Both the position numbers and the translations under genes were made by a program. Source: Leuconostoc gasicomitatum LMG 18811 (GTDB lineage Bacteria; Bacillota; Bacilli; Lactobacillales; Lactobacillaceae). From it: a stretch of 64,000 nt of DNA. Positions 35,333 to 44,112 of this stretch are shown in pieces; the stretch's first letter is position 1, and every line of letters begins with the position of its first letter. A model generated the notes under the pieces. The model did no database searches, had not been told where the DNA came from, and saw only the letters and a program-made list of their open reading frames with translations. Location of the stretch: positions 1,240,001 through 1,304,000 of the forward strand of contig NC_014319.1 in assembly GCF_000196855.1 (NCBI RefSeq), in the 5' to 3' direction.

Positions 35333-36520
35333 TTAATCTTCAATTTCTGTAACAGTTCCGGCACCAACAGTATGGCCACCTTCACGAACAGTAAACTTCA
35401 AACCTTGTTCAATAGCAACTGGTGAAATCAATTCGATTTCAAATGTCACTTGATCGCCAGGCATAACCATCTCTACACCTGATGGCAATTCAACAACACC
35501 TGTAACATCAGTTGTATGGAAATAGAATTGTGGACGGTAGTTTGTAAAGAATGGTGTATGACGTCCACCTTCTTCCTTAGAAAGAACATAGACTTCAGCC
35601 TTGAACTTCTTGTGAGTCTTAATTGAACCTGGTTGTGCCAAAACTTGACCACGTTCGATATCGCTACGATCAACACCACGCAACAATGCACCGATGTTAT
35701 CTCCAGCTTGAGCTTCTTCCAAAGTTTTACGGAACATTTCAATACCTGTAACAGTAGTCTTTTGAATTTGTTCTTTCAAACCAACGATTTCAATTTCAGT
35801 TCCAGTAGTCAATACACCACGGTCAACACGACCAGAAGCAACTGTACCACGACCAGTAATTGTGAATACATCTTCAACAGGCATCAAGAAAGGCTTGTCA
35901 ATTTCACGCTTTGGTTCTGGAATATATGAATCAACAGTATCCATTAATTCTTCGATAACCTTAACTTGTTCAGGGTCACCCTCAAGAGCTTTCAAAGCTG
36001 AACCCTTAAGTACAGGAATATCATCACCAGGGAAGTCATATTCTGACAATAATTCACGAACTTCCATTTCAACTAATTCGATTAATTCTTCGTCGTCGAC
36101 CAAATCTGTCTTGTTTAAGAACACAACCAAGTAGTCAACACCAACTTGACGTGCCAACAAAATATGTTCACGTGTTTGTGGCATAGGACCATCAGTTGCA
36201 GCAACAACCAAGATAGCACCATCCATTTGAGCAGCACCAGTAATCATGTTTTTAACATAATCGGCGTGACCAGGGGCGTCGATATGAGCATAATGACGTG
36301 CTTCTGTTTCATATTCGATATGCGAAGTGTTGATCGTGATTCCACGTTCCTTTTCTTCAGGAGCATTATCGATTTCAGCAAAGTCAGTAGCTACGATACC
36401 TTGCTTTTCAGCCAATACCTTTGAGATTGCGGCTGTTAAAGTCGTCTTTCCATGATCGACGTGTCCAATAGTACCAATGTTAACGTGGGGCTTAGTGCGA
36501 ACGTAAGTTTCCTTAGCCAA
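35333..36520 (-). CDS. tuf: Elongation factor Tu
   Basis: 395 aa GTPase that brings aminoacyl-tRNA to the ribosome. G motifs [16 protein letters not shown] and NKTD are present, and the protein ends in VTEIED. The mature N-terminus [13 protein letters not shown] places the start at a TTG (36520), 8 nt after GGAGG; no ATG fits. A TTG start in such a highly expressed gene is unusual. The leader has a strong promoter and a perfect hairpin just before the ribosome site. Confidence 0.98.
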   Translation of the reverse strand: MAKETYVRTKPHVNIGTIGHVDHGKTTLTAAISKVLAEKQGIVATDFAEIDNAPEEKERGITINTSHIEYETEARHYAHIDAPGHADYVKNMITGAAQMDGAILVVAATDGPMPQTREHILLARQVGVDYLVVFLNKTDLVDDEELIELVEMEVRELLSEYDFPGDDIPVLKGSALKALEGDPEQVKVIEELMDTVDSYIPEPKREIDKPFLMPVEDVFTITGRGTVASGRVDRGVLTTGTEIEIVGLKEQIQKTTVTGIEMFRKTLEEAQAGDNIGALLRGVDRSDIERGQVLAQPGSIKTHKKFKAEVYVLSKEEGGRHTPFFTNYRPQFYFHTTDVTGVVELPSGVEMVMPGDQVTFEIELISPVAIEQGLKFTVREGGHTVGAGTVTEIED

Positions 36521-36540
36521 TGTAGTTTCCTCCAAAATTC

Positions 36541-36562
36541 ATTTTCCAGTAATCTGGAAAAT
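36541..36562 (-). promoter_or_regulatory. Hairpin in the tuf leader next to the ribosome site
   Basis: Perfect 9-bp stem ATTTTCCAG / CTGGAAAAT with a 4-nt loop, ending 7 nt before GGAGG. No T-tract, so not a terminator; likely mRNA stabilisation or translational control. Confidence 0.55.
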
Positions 36563-36642
36563 GTTTATAAATATATTTTACAACGCAAGCCATCAAAAGA
36601 CAACAGTTAATTGCGTTTTTCCGGCTATTGAAGCCAAAAATT

Positions 36643-36671
36643 ATTATACCGAGTTATTAAGAAAATGTAAA
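36643..36671 (-). promoter_or_regulatory. tuf promoter
   Basis: Minus-strand TTTACA (36671-36666), 17-bp spacer, TATAAT (36648-36643); predicted start near 36636, a leader of about 115 nt. Confidence 0.8.
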
Positions 36672-36683
36672 CAGTTTTGTCAA

Positions 36684-37613
36684 TTAATTTTCAAAAAAAT
36701 TTTCAGTAAGGCTTCTAACTTTTTCATGCCATTTTTTTTGCAGAGCAGTTTCAGTTATATTTTTATGTTCATAGTACCGATCAATACTTGCTTCCACCCA
36801 ACCTTCTGGATCTGTCACAACCTCCTCAACACGTGGATAGAGTAAGGTTAATTCAAACCGCACTTGCTGCGCCAACATATCCATAGCAATTGGATCTTCA
36901 TTGCCTAATTTTTCATCAAGAAAGTCAGCAATATCTTCAAAAATTTTAGAATTTGTCAGCAATGGCAATTCACTTAATTTAATCGTGTATAATTCATCAT
37001 CCAGCCAACGATACTGTATACTTTCAGAGACGCGTAATTTTTGCAAATCTTCAAGCAATGTTGCTCGAATAATTGGTGTCGCATAGGGATCTACGAGCAG
37101 ATATTTTGCACCAATAACAAATTGTGACACCGGCAGGTGTCTTGCCGACTCATATCTATCACGTTGTTCAATAATACTATAATCACTAAGATGATAAAAC
37201 TGTCGCGAAATTGTTTGGAATGTTGTAGACATTGTTTCCACTGCTTTTGCTTCAGCATCACGTATTTCTTGTGATACTTTTTTCTGTGTATCTATGTTAT
37301 CCCACAACATTGCCAATTGTTGTGCGTAAACAAAACTTTGGTTTTGAATGGCCAGTGCAACGACCATGCGAAAATCGCTTTCTTCTTCAAGGTAGTTCAA
37401 TAAAAAATCATCTGCATAGGAAGAGGCTAATTGGTATTGTTCATCCATAAATAATGATGTTACTAAGCGATAATTCACCTCAAATGTTGACAATGAATCA
37501 TACAGTTCTGTCAAAGTCTCTGCAGCATCATGCCAATTTTCTTGTTTCATTTCAGTGTGTGCACGATCAATCATGCTTCTTAACTTTGGTGATAGTTGAT
37601 TTTCTTGTGTCAT
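36684..37613 (-). CDS. TPR-like helical repeat protein
   Basis: 309 aa soluble protein with the look of a tetratricopeptide-like solenoid: acidic paired helices such as MKQENWHDAAETLTELYD (about 22-40) and YQLASSYADDFLLNYLEE. No enzyme motif. Homologous-looking proteins are common in Lactobacillales, and their role is unknown. Single gene between RNase J and tuf; no clear terminator before the tuf promoter. Confidence 0.82.
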   Translation of the reverse strand: MTQENQLSPKLRSMIDRAHTEMKQENWHDAAETLTELYDSLSTFEVNYRLVTSLFMDEQYQLASSYADDFLLNYLEEESDFRMVVALAIQNQSFVYAQQLAMLWDNIDTQKKVSQEIRDAEAKAVETMSTTFQTISRQFYHLSDYSIIEQRDRYESARHLPVSQFVIGAKYLLVDPYATPIIRATLLEDLQKLRVSESIQYRWLDDELYTIKLSELPLLTNSKIFEDIADFLDEKLGNEDPIAMDMLAQQVRFELTLLYPRVEEVVTDPEGWVEASIDRYYEHKNITETALQKKWHEKVRSLTENFFEN

Positions 37614-37716
37614 AAAACAAGTGTGGCTTTGTGTTTATGGTAATCAAAGACACATTCCCTTTCCAGATTTATATTCAAATAATCCTAAATTTTTAATGAT
37701 ATGATTTTAAGTTTCA

Positions 37717-39519
37717 TTACTTGACAGTCTTTGCTATGGGTTTAATGTTTTGCTTTTTAGACTGTTTGTTTGCTATTTTTGATGTTTGCCGATTACGTTG
37801 TTGCCCGGCTATTTGAACAGATTTATGAGCTGCTGGTCGGCGATTTTGGTTGACTTCCATTACAACAGGCATAACCATCGGACGGCGACGTGTTTGTTCA
37901 AATAAGTAACGTGATACAACTTCTCGTACCCCATTCTTAAGTTCATTCCAATCAAAGCTTTTAGTCGTGGTGAGATAATTTTCTATTTGCTTAACTGTTA
38001 AATCGGAAGCTTCTTTCATCAAATCACGATTTGCCTTAACATAAACAAAACCACGTGATGTCAATTTAGGCTTAGAAACAACTTGTCTTTTCTTTCGATC
38101 AATTGTTACAACAGATACAAAAATACCGTCTTCTGATAAAATGCGACGATCACGTAAAACAACATTACCAATATCACCAATGCCTGCGCCATCAATCAAA
38201 GTTTCCCCAACTGTAAAGGAATCTTGCAATTCAAAATGATCCTTTAACCATTTAAATTGATCACCTTTCATAGCCATCATAATATGATCTTCAGAAATAT
38301 TAACTTCCTCAGCTGCAGCTTTTGCAGTTGTCATGACACGATACTCTCCCTGAACTGGCATGAAATATTCAGGTTTTAACACATTAATCATAATTTGTAA
38401 ATCATTTCGTGATGCGTGACCACTTGAACGCAAATCACTACTAATTTGTTTAACATCTGCACCTTGCTTAAAAAGCATGTCTCGCGTTTTTGCTACAACA
38501 CTTTCCATAGCTGTTGATGGCGTTGTTGTAATAAATACCAGATCATCTTCACCAATACGAACATATGGATCTTCTCCATTTGCCATACGATTTAAATGCT
38601 TAATAGGTTCTCCCATACGCCCTGTTTCAAGAATAACAGTTTCTGAAGCAAGTAAGTTTTTAGCGTTTTTAAGATTGACAAACAATTTATTTTCAGGCAC
38701 TGGTAAATTCAATTTACGTAAGCGTATTGCAGTACGAACAACATTTTCAATATCATTGCCAGACAAAACCAACTGTCGTTTTGTTGCCACAGTTGCATCT
38801 ATAACCTGTTGAATGCGTTGAATATTTGATGCAACAGCTGCTACAATAATACGCTTTTTATTATTTTCCCTAAATGTTTCAAGAATGTATTCGCTAATTT
38901 TTGATTCATTGACAGAATTTAGTTCACTACCTGTCCCAGCTGCATCTGCTAGTAAAGCTAATACTTTTCCTTGTCCTATTTCGACTAAGCGTGCGATATC
39001 TGTGCTGTAATACGAATTTGCTGTTTGATCAAATTTAAAATCACCAGTATACACAACTTGCCCGTAAGGCGTAGCCAGAACAATTCCTAATGATTCTGGT
39101 ATGGAATGTGTTGTATTAAAAAACGATACCGTAACTTGTCCAAAATCAATTTCTGTTTTCTCATTAACAACATGATAATCATCGTAATCTTTAAGTGCTT
39201 GCTGATCTTTGATAGCTAATTTTGCTAATTCAATGGTCAATTCTGAACCAAATATAGGCGCTTGTACCTGTTGCAAAAAGTACGGTAACGCACCAATTGC
39301 ATCAGCATGCCCGTGTGTTAGAAAAACACCCGCAATTTTATCACTGTTTTTAATAAAGTATTCAAAATCAGGGACTACTACATCAACACCTAATTGGTCT
39401 GTCTCTGGATATTTTAGCCCTGCATCAAAAATAAAAATTTGATCATTTACAGTAATTGCATACATGTTTTTACCATTTTCGCGCACACCGCCAAATGGAA
39501 TAATACTTAAGTCGGTCAT
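37717..39519 (-). CDS. rnj: Ribonuclease J
   Basis: 600 aa metallo-beta-lactamase/beta-CASP nuclease with 5'-exonuclease and endonuclease activity in mRNA decay and RNA processing. Begins SIIPFGGVRENGKNMYAI, closer to RNase J2 of Bacillus; metal motif THGHADAIG near residue 75, GHASRNDLQIM in the beta-CASP part. The C-terminus has a basic Gln/Lys-rich tail (about 565-600), possibly RNA- or ribosome-binding. AGAGG lies 7 nt before ATG. Confidence 0.93.
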   Translation of the reverse strand: MTDLSIIPFGGVRENGKNMYAITVNDQIFIFDAGLKYPETDQLGVDVVVPDFEYFIKNSDKIAGVFLTHGHADAIGALPYFLQQVQAPIFGSELTIELAKLAIKDQQALKDYDDYHVVNEKTEIDFGQVTVSFFNTTHSIPESLGIVLATPYGQVVYTGDFKFDQTANSYYSTDIARLVEIGQGKVLALLADAAGTGSELNSVNESKISEYILETFRENNKKRIIVAAVASNIQRIQQVIDATVATKRQLVLSGNDIENVVRTAIRLRKLNLPVPENKLFVNLKNAKNLLASETVILETGRMGEPIKHLNRMANGEDPYVRIGEDDLVFITTTPSTAMESVVAKTRDMLFKQGADVKQISSDLRSSGHASRNDLQIMINVLKPEYFMPVQGEYRVMTTAKAAAEEVNISEDHIMMAMKGDQFKWLKDHFELQDSFTVGETLIDGAGIGDIGNVVLRDRRILSEDGIFVSVVTIDRKKRQVVSKPKLTSRGFVYVKANRDLMKEASDLTVKQIENYLTTTKSFDWNELKNGVREVVSRYLFEQTRRRPMVMPVVMEVNQNRRPAAHKSVQIAGQQRNRQTSKIANKQSKKQNIKPIAKTVK

Positions 39520-39696
39520 AATTCTTTCCTCTATAAATAGACTTATTTATAAGTCATTATTTTTCGTAAATATAACAAGTGGACACTGCTGGTTTCTAAA
39601 ACGCTGAGGTTATCCTATTTTTTGTCTCGATACGTAATTATATCTATTTTAACATACTTTACATCTTTTCTGGTATCATATTGTTAGGAAAGGAAT

Positions 39697-39741
39697 ATGT
39701 GGACGCTACTTATCTACATGTCAATTTATTATGCAACGTAA
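39697..39741 (+). CDS. Overlapping mini-ORF before the anchored Ser/Thr-rich protein
   Basis: ATG 39697 follows AGGAAAGGA closely and encodes the hydrophobic MWTLLIYMSIYYAT. Its TAA overlaps the first codons of the gene starting at 39731, which has no ribosome site of its own. Translational coupling is the simplest explanation. Confidence 0.45.
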   Translation: MWTLLIYMSIYYAT

Positions 39742-40369
39742 ACCATTTAAAAAGTCACACAAACTACGCAATACACTCATTGCGTTTTTAGCCTTTATTA
39801 TTAGCGTGCTTGTTATTTTTGTTGTTTTAGGTCGCAACAACCAAACAACTGCCAAAAATAATGTTTCTGAATCCACGGCAATAAAAAAACACAAAAGCAG
39901 CAAAAAGGCGTCTTCAACAATCGCTGAATCCAGTACATCTGAATTACCAGCAAGTGAATCAACCTCAGTTGCTCAAGCACCTGTAGCAGCTAGTTCAGCT
40001 GTTTCTTCTGCCATCAGTATTGCCACAAATGATGCAACACAAACACCAATCACAGACAACACAACAGCAGAAAGTTCGGTTGCCCCCTCTACCGCTTCAA
40101 GTGTCGTTCAGCAACCAAATGTCGCAGCGCCTGTGTCATTTGGCAAATGGTCATCAGCAACCTATAATTCAGTTAGTATAGGATCTGCAACTTACGATCA
40201 AATACGTGCCACCTACGGCGCACCAACCTACATTGTAGCCAGTGATCAATTATACGCCACATGGCAAAGCACAAGTGGCATCAAAGTCTCCATCGTGTTC
40301 ACCCCCACAGGAGACGCAGATAACCTCAAACTCATTGCAAGTAGTAAAATGCAAACTGGCCTTCAATAG
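39731..40369 (+). CDS. Membrane-anchored Ser/Thr/Ala-rich protein with small C-terminal domain
   Basis: 212 aa. Basic N-terminus, one membrane segment (about 14-33), a low-complexity Ser/Thr/Ala linker (about 45-135), then a C-terminal domain of about 75 residues (SIGSATYDQIRATYGAPTYI) that resembles the small repeat fold of BLIP/BamE-like (DUF3862-type) proteins. Probably a surface protein whose linker crosses the wall. Function unknown. Promoter: extended -10 TGGTATCAT just upstream of the mini-ORF. Confidence 0.8.
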   Translation: MQRKPFKKSHKLRNTLIAFLAFIISVLVIFVVLGRNNQTTAKNNVSESTAIKKHKSSKKASSTIAESSTSELPASESTSVAQAPVAASSAVSSAISIATNDATQTPITDNTTAESSVAPSTASSVVQQPNVAAPVSFGKWSSATYNSVSIGSATYDQIRATYGAPTYIVASDQLYATWQSTSGIKVSIVFTPTGDADNLKLIASSKMQTGLQ

Positions 40370-40406
40370 TACTAACAAATAATTGTACATCTTTAGCACT
40401 TTTTAA

Positions 40407-40471
40407 CCTATTCATCATAAAAAGCTCCGAAAATCTGTCTGAGATTTTCGGAGCTTTTTATGATGAATAGG
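40407..40471. terminator. Bidirectional terminator, 30-bp perfect stem
   Basis: Arms 40407-40436 and 40442-40471 are exact reverse complements with loop GTCTG, between the convergent anchored-protein gene and rplT. The centre AAAAAGCTCCGAAAATCT carries the T-runs for both directions. Confidence 0.85.
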
Positions 40472-40473
40472 TA

Positions 40474-40893
40474 TTAACGATCAACCTTAACAGTTGTTTC
40501 CAATGTTGCGGCTACACGTTCTTGTACCAAAACATTATCAGCTGCTAATGCAGATTTTGCTTGGTCTGCTAACTTTGAAAATGTATCAAAATCAGTCACA
40601 GCAATATCAGCTAACATTTTACGATTCAATTCAACACCTGCAAGTGTCAAACCATGCATTAACTTAGAATATGACAAACCGTTCATACGGGCTGCTGCAT
40701 TGATACGAGCAATCCATAACTTACGGAAGTTACGTTTTGTATTCTTACGATCACGGTATGCATACAAATATGACTTCCATACTTGTTGCTTAGCAACCTT
40801 GAAATTAATACGACGTTGACCACGGTAACCCTTGGCTAACTTAACAATCTTCTTACGACGTGCGCGTGAAACTGTACCACCCTTAACTCGCAT
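40474..40893 (-). CDS. rplT: 50S ribosomal protein L20
   Basis: 139 aa; L20 is usually about 118. The core [24 protein letters not shown] through [10 protein letters not shown] is canonical, and about 20 extra C-terminal residues ([22 protein letters not shown] region) are unusual. GGAGG lies 8 nt before the ATG. Last gene of infC-rpmI-rplT; L20 is the expected autoregulator through the leader at 41765-41918. Confidence 0.97.
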   Translation of the reverse strand: MRVKGGTVSRARRKKIVKLAKGYRGQRRINFKVAKQQVWKSYLYAYRDRKNTKRNFRKLWIARINAAARMNGLSYSKLMHGLTLAGVELNRKMLADIAVTDFDTFSKLADQAKSALAADNVLVQERVAATLETTVKVDR

Positions 40894-40976
40894 GGGTAAT
40901 TCCTCCTAGAATTCTAAAAAATAAATTACTGGATTTTAAATCCAAAATATAGATAGATGAACTATCGCAACGCGAA

Positions 40977-41174
40977 TTAGATGTTTGACAGCATCTTAGC
41001 GTATGTTTTAACAGTCGTTGAATCCATCATGCGTGTACCACGCAATTGACGACGTTGCTTCTTTGTCTTACCATGGAAACGGTGTGAAGTATAAGCTGAG
41101 GCTGACTTCAAACCACCGTTGGCTGTCTTCTTAAAGCGCTTTGCTGATGCGCGGTGTGTCTTCATCTTTGGCAT
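40977..41174 (-). CDS. rpmI: 50S ribosomal protein L35
   Basis: 65 aa, basic, begins [20 protein letters not shown] as L35 does. Middle gene of infC-rpmI-rplT. Confidence 0.97.
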   Translation of the reverse strand: MPKMKTHRASAKRFKKTANGGLKSASAYTSHRFHGKTKKQRRQLRGTRMMDSTTVKTYAKMLSNI

Positions 41175-41239
41175 GTGACTAATTCTCCTACTGTGTGATT
41201 TTTTTGTTTAAGTATGCAATTAAGCAACTAAACCCTTCA

Positions 41240-41761
41240 TTACTTGGCATCTCTAGGTGCCAAGACCAAAAACATCTGTCGGCCGTCCATCTTGGCACGT
41301 TGCTCAACCTTAGCAATGTCGTTAAGCTCTGCGGCCATACGATCTAATACTTGGCGTCCGATATCTTGGTGCGTAATCATACGACCACGAAAGCGTAAGT
41401 TCAACTTAACCTTATTTCCTTGTCCAAGAAATTTGATAGCAGCTTTTTTACGCGTTTCGAAATCGCCCGAATCAATGACCGGCGACATACGAACTTCTTT
41501 AACTTGAACGATTTTTTGGTTTTTGCGCTGTTCTTTTTGCTTCTTTTGTGCTTCGAACTTAGCTTTTCCCCAATCCATGATTTTGGCAACTGGTGGTTCA
41601 GCGTTAGCTTGTACCAATACCAAATCTTGGTTTGAATCGTTTGCAATTTGTTGTGCATCTCGCGTAGACATTTCTGTTTGCTTACCCTCATGGATAAGTA
41701 ATACGCGAGATGCCCGAATATTATCGTTGATTAAATCAACTTGTCTTGGTTGACGTGCTAT
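41240..41761 (-). CDS. infC: Translation initiation factor IF-3, ATA start codon
   Basis: 173 aa from an ATA at 41761, which lies 9 nt after GGAGG. The N-terminal domain [22 protein letters not shown] is needed for IF-3 and can only be included with a non-AUG start; the first in-frame ATG (41671) would cut the domain. IF-3 genes typically use AUU or similar rare starts so that IF-3 represses its own translation. C-terminal domain has VKEVRMSP and [11 protein letters not shown]. Confidence 0.93.
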   Translation of the reverse strand: MARQPRQVDLINDNIRASRVLLIHEGKQTEMSTRDAQQIANDSNQDLVLVQANAEPPVAKIMDWGKAKFEAQKKQKEQRKNQKIVQVKEVRMSPVIDSGDFETRKKAAIKFLGQGNKVKLNLRFRGRMITHQDIGRQVLDRMAAELNDIAKVEQRAKMDGRQMFLVLAPRDAK

Positions 41762-41764
41762 TGT

Positions 41765-41918
41765 CAGACACCTCCAAATTTATTTTGTGAATCAAGAAGA
41801 AAAGTGGATAAAGAACCTAATCTTTACCCACTTCAACACTTGCGATCCATTCGGATAACTGTATCTGCCAAGCAACTTAATCACTTGGCGAGAAGCGGGT
41901 GCTCCTACTTGTTCAACA
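41765..41918 (-). promoter_or_regulatory. L20 leader (infC operon autoregulatory RNA)
   Basis: Structured leader between the promoter and infC. It contains GTAGGAGCACCCGCTTCTCG near its 5' end, repeated CTTGGC/GCCAAG pairing elements and a terminator-like stem AAGTGGGTAAAGATT / TCTTTATCCACTT. This fits the L20-binding attenuator family of Firmicutes infC operons. Confidence 0.75.
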
Positions 41919-41924
41919 TATATT

Positions 41925-41953
41925 ATTCTACCACATTACTTTTCTACTGACAA
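41925..41953 (-). promoter_or_regulatory. infC operon promoter, inside the DUF1361 gene end
   Basis: Minus-strand TTGTCA (41953-41948), 17-bp spacer, TGG-TAGAAT (41930-41925). The -35 lies within the last codons of the upstream gene. Confidence 0.8.
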
Positions 41954-42574
41954 GTTTATGTTTAACAACCGCACGCCATAGTGAAAAATGACAAGTATTG
42001 CAAATTGTGCACCGGCAAAAAGAATCACAAATGTTACCATGTGATAGCCCACAGACGATACAATGTTTTGAATAACATCACTAAAGTTAGTGAACATATC
42101 CCATGAATTTAATCGTAAATAGCGGCCAAGATAAATACCAATCGCTGATAATAACGACACAAGTGCTGTAACAATGAAATAAATAATGTGAACGTGATTT
42201 TTAAATAGAGCTTGTGCTATAATTTCTAAACTCAAAATTCCTAAACCAACGCCTATAAAAATCCCTGTTGCTAATATGGCATAGTTAAAGTATTGCGTCG
42301 CTTGATCCAAATCTGTGCCAATGGCATTTAAATGTATAAAATCTGTCATCATATACATGGCATTTGGAAAAAAAAGTAACCACAATACAAGAAAAATAGA
42401 TTTAACACTTTTAAAATGTGTCGTTGCTACAACTAATGCAAAATCAAAAGGCAATAATGACAGAAAAACATTCCAATTTAAAAATGTAAAATGCGTTGGT
42501 GCCACATAAACAAACAAAAAAAACAAAAAAACCATCACATGAATAATTATTATATTTAGAACTTTGTCGCGCAT
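41936..42574 (-). CDS. DUF1361 family membrane protein
   Basis: 212 aa with about six membrane segments; LLFFPNAMYMMTDFIHL and GYHMVTFVILFAG are family-like parts. Function unknown. AGGGG precedes ATG 42574. No terminator lies between its stop and the infC operon promoter, so read-through into infC is possible. Confidence 0.85.
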   Translation of the reverse strand: MRDKVLNIIIIHVMVFLFFLFVYVAPTHFTFLNWNVFLSLLPFDFALVVATTHFKSVKSIFLVLWLLFFPNAMYMMTDFIHLNAIGTDLDQATQYFNYAILATGIFIGVGLGILSLEIIAQALFKNHVHIIYFIVTALVSLLSAIGIYLGRYLRLNSWDMFTNFSDVIQNIVSSVGYHMVTFVILFAGAQFAILVIFHYGVRLLNINLSVEK

Positions 42575-42616
42575 ATACTATTCCCCTTTGCAATATTTCT
42601 AGTGTAGCATACCAAA

Positions 42617-42654
42617 TAAAAACCGTTCAACGTTTTCAATTGAACAGTTTTTAT
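42617..42654 (-). terminator. Terminator of the amino acid permease gene
   Basis: Minus-strand stem AAAAACTGTTCAA / TTGAACGGTTTTT with T-rich flank, next to the permease stop. Confidence 0.8.
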
Positions 42655-42656
42655 TT

Positions 42657-44030
42657 TTACTTGATGGCTTTTTTTGGTTGCCACCATGAAATCAGACCAA
42701 ATACAACTAACCAAATCGTTGAACCAATAGCTGGTATACGTGAATCCGGGTTAAAAAATAGCGTAATAAAAACAAAAGCAAAGAATATAATTGCAAGTGG
42801 CACTAATGTTTTAGGTGCAATAACCAAAAAACCATCCTGCATGTAATCATTTGATTTACGATAATTCATATATGCGATTAACGTTAAGACATAAATCATC
42901 AAAAACAAATCAGTTGAAGCACTTGTGACAAAACTAAACGCATTTGTTATCTCAGGTATAACAGAGATTACTGCCGAAAAGGCTACCATTAAAGATGTGA
43001 ACAAAACTGCGTTGATTGGTAATTGTGTTTTAGACATTTTTCTAAATGGCTGTAAAAAACGTGCTTTTGATTGGAATGATAAAGCATAAAAATTACGGCT
43101 TGCACTAAATAATACGGAATTCAACGCCGATGCAGCACTTGTAAGAACAACAAAGTTAACCAATGCTGCCGCCCATTTAATCCCAACTAACTCAAAAACC
43201 ATCACAAAGGGGCTTTGATCAGCAGGGATTTTTTGCCAAGGATATATCGTCATAATAATAAACAATGCCCCTAAATAGAAAAATAATATCCGCCAAGGTA
43301 TTTGATTAATCGCCTTGGGTAAAACTTCACGTGGATTATCTGTTTCTGCTACGGTCATTCCTATAAATTCCATCCCAACAAAGGCAAACATCACCATTTG
43401 GAAAGCATTAATAAAATTTCCAAAGCCATTTGGGAAAAATGAAAAGTGGTGAAAAACATTGCTAAATGACACATCCCCTACAGGTGTTTTGAACCCTGTT
43501 AACGCTAAAATAATACCTGTAGCAATTAAAGCTAAAATAGCAATAATTTTAATCATTGAAAACCAGAATTCCGTTTCGCCATATAATGCTACAGCGACTA
43601 AATTGACGCATGTTAGTATAATCAGCATACCAATTTGAATCAACCAACTTGGTAGTCCTGGGAACCAATATTGAACATATTTGGCCACTGCGGTTAATTC
43701 AGCCATGCCCATAAATACAACCGTCAACCAATAAGACCATCGTGCAAAAAAACCTGCGCGATTGCCAACATATCTAGTAATGAACGTAATAAATGTATGC
43801 TGCTTTGGATCAGCATACAATAATTCACCAATAGCTCGCATCATAACGAACATGAATAATCCAACAATTAAGTATACCAATAAAATAATAGGCCCAGCAT
43901 AATGAATTGAATTACCAGCACCCATAAATAGGCCTGTTCCGATCGTACCACCAATTGCAATTAATTGCACATGACGATTTTGTAATCCGCGTTTTGGCGG
44001 TTTATTACCATCTTCCGTTGTTTCTGCCAT
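42657..44030 (-). CDS. AAT-type amino acid permease (APC superfamily)
   Basis: 457 aa, about 12 membrane segments. Begins QNRHVQLIAIGGTIGTGLFMGAG, the signature of the CycA/LysP/ProY group, with GELLYADPKQHTFITF and VGMEFIGMTVAETDNPREVLPKAI. The substrate cannot be fixed from sequence; candidates include alanine, serine/threonine and proline-type amino acids. GGGGG lies upstream of the ATG. Stands between thrS and the DUF1361 gene. Confidence 0.92.
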   Translation of the reverse strand: MAETTEDGNKPPKRGLQNRHVQLIAIGGTIGTGLFMGAGNSIHYAGPIILLVYLIVGLFMFVMMRAIGELLYADPKQHTFITFITRYVGNRAGFFARWSYWLTVVFMGMAELTAVAKYVQYWFPGLPSWLIQIGMLIILTCVNLVAVALYGETEFWFSMIKIIAILALIATGIILALTGFKTPVGDVSFSNVFHHFSFFPNGFGNFINAFQMVMFAFVGMEFIGMTVAETDNPREVLPKAINQIPWRILFFYLGALFIIMTIYPWQKIPADQSPFVMVFELVGIKWAAALVNFVVLTSAASALNSVLFSASRNFYALSFQSKARFLQPFRKMSKTQLPINAVLFTSLMVAFSAVISVIPEITNAFSFVTSASTDLFLMIYVLTLIAYMNYRKSNDYMQDGFLVIAPKTLVPLAIIFFAFVFITLFFNPDSRIPAIGSTIWLVVFGLISWWQPKKAIK

Positions 44031-44077
44031 GAAAATATTTATCCCCCTGTTTCAAACATATACAATCTGTATGTACA

Positions 44078-44103
44078 AAGTCGCTAACATATATTAGCGA
44101 CTT
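44078..44103 (-). terminator. Hairpin after thrS
   Basis: Stem AAGTCGCTAA / TTAGCGACTT with a 6-nt loop. The T-tract is short, so it may terminate weakly. Confidence 0.5.
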
Positions 44104-44112
44104 CTAATAACT

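Noticed and set aside
41240-41671. infC starting at ATG 41671
   Set aside because: It would remove the conserved N-terminal segment, and no ribosome site precedes it; ATA 41761 has both.
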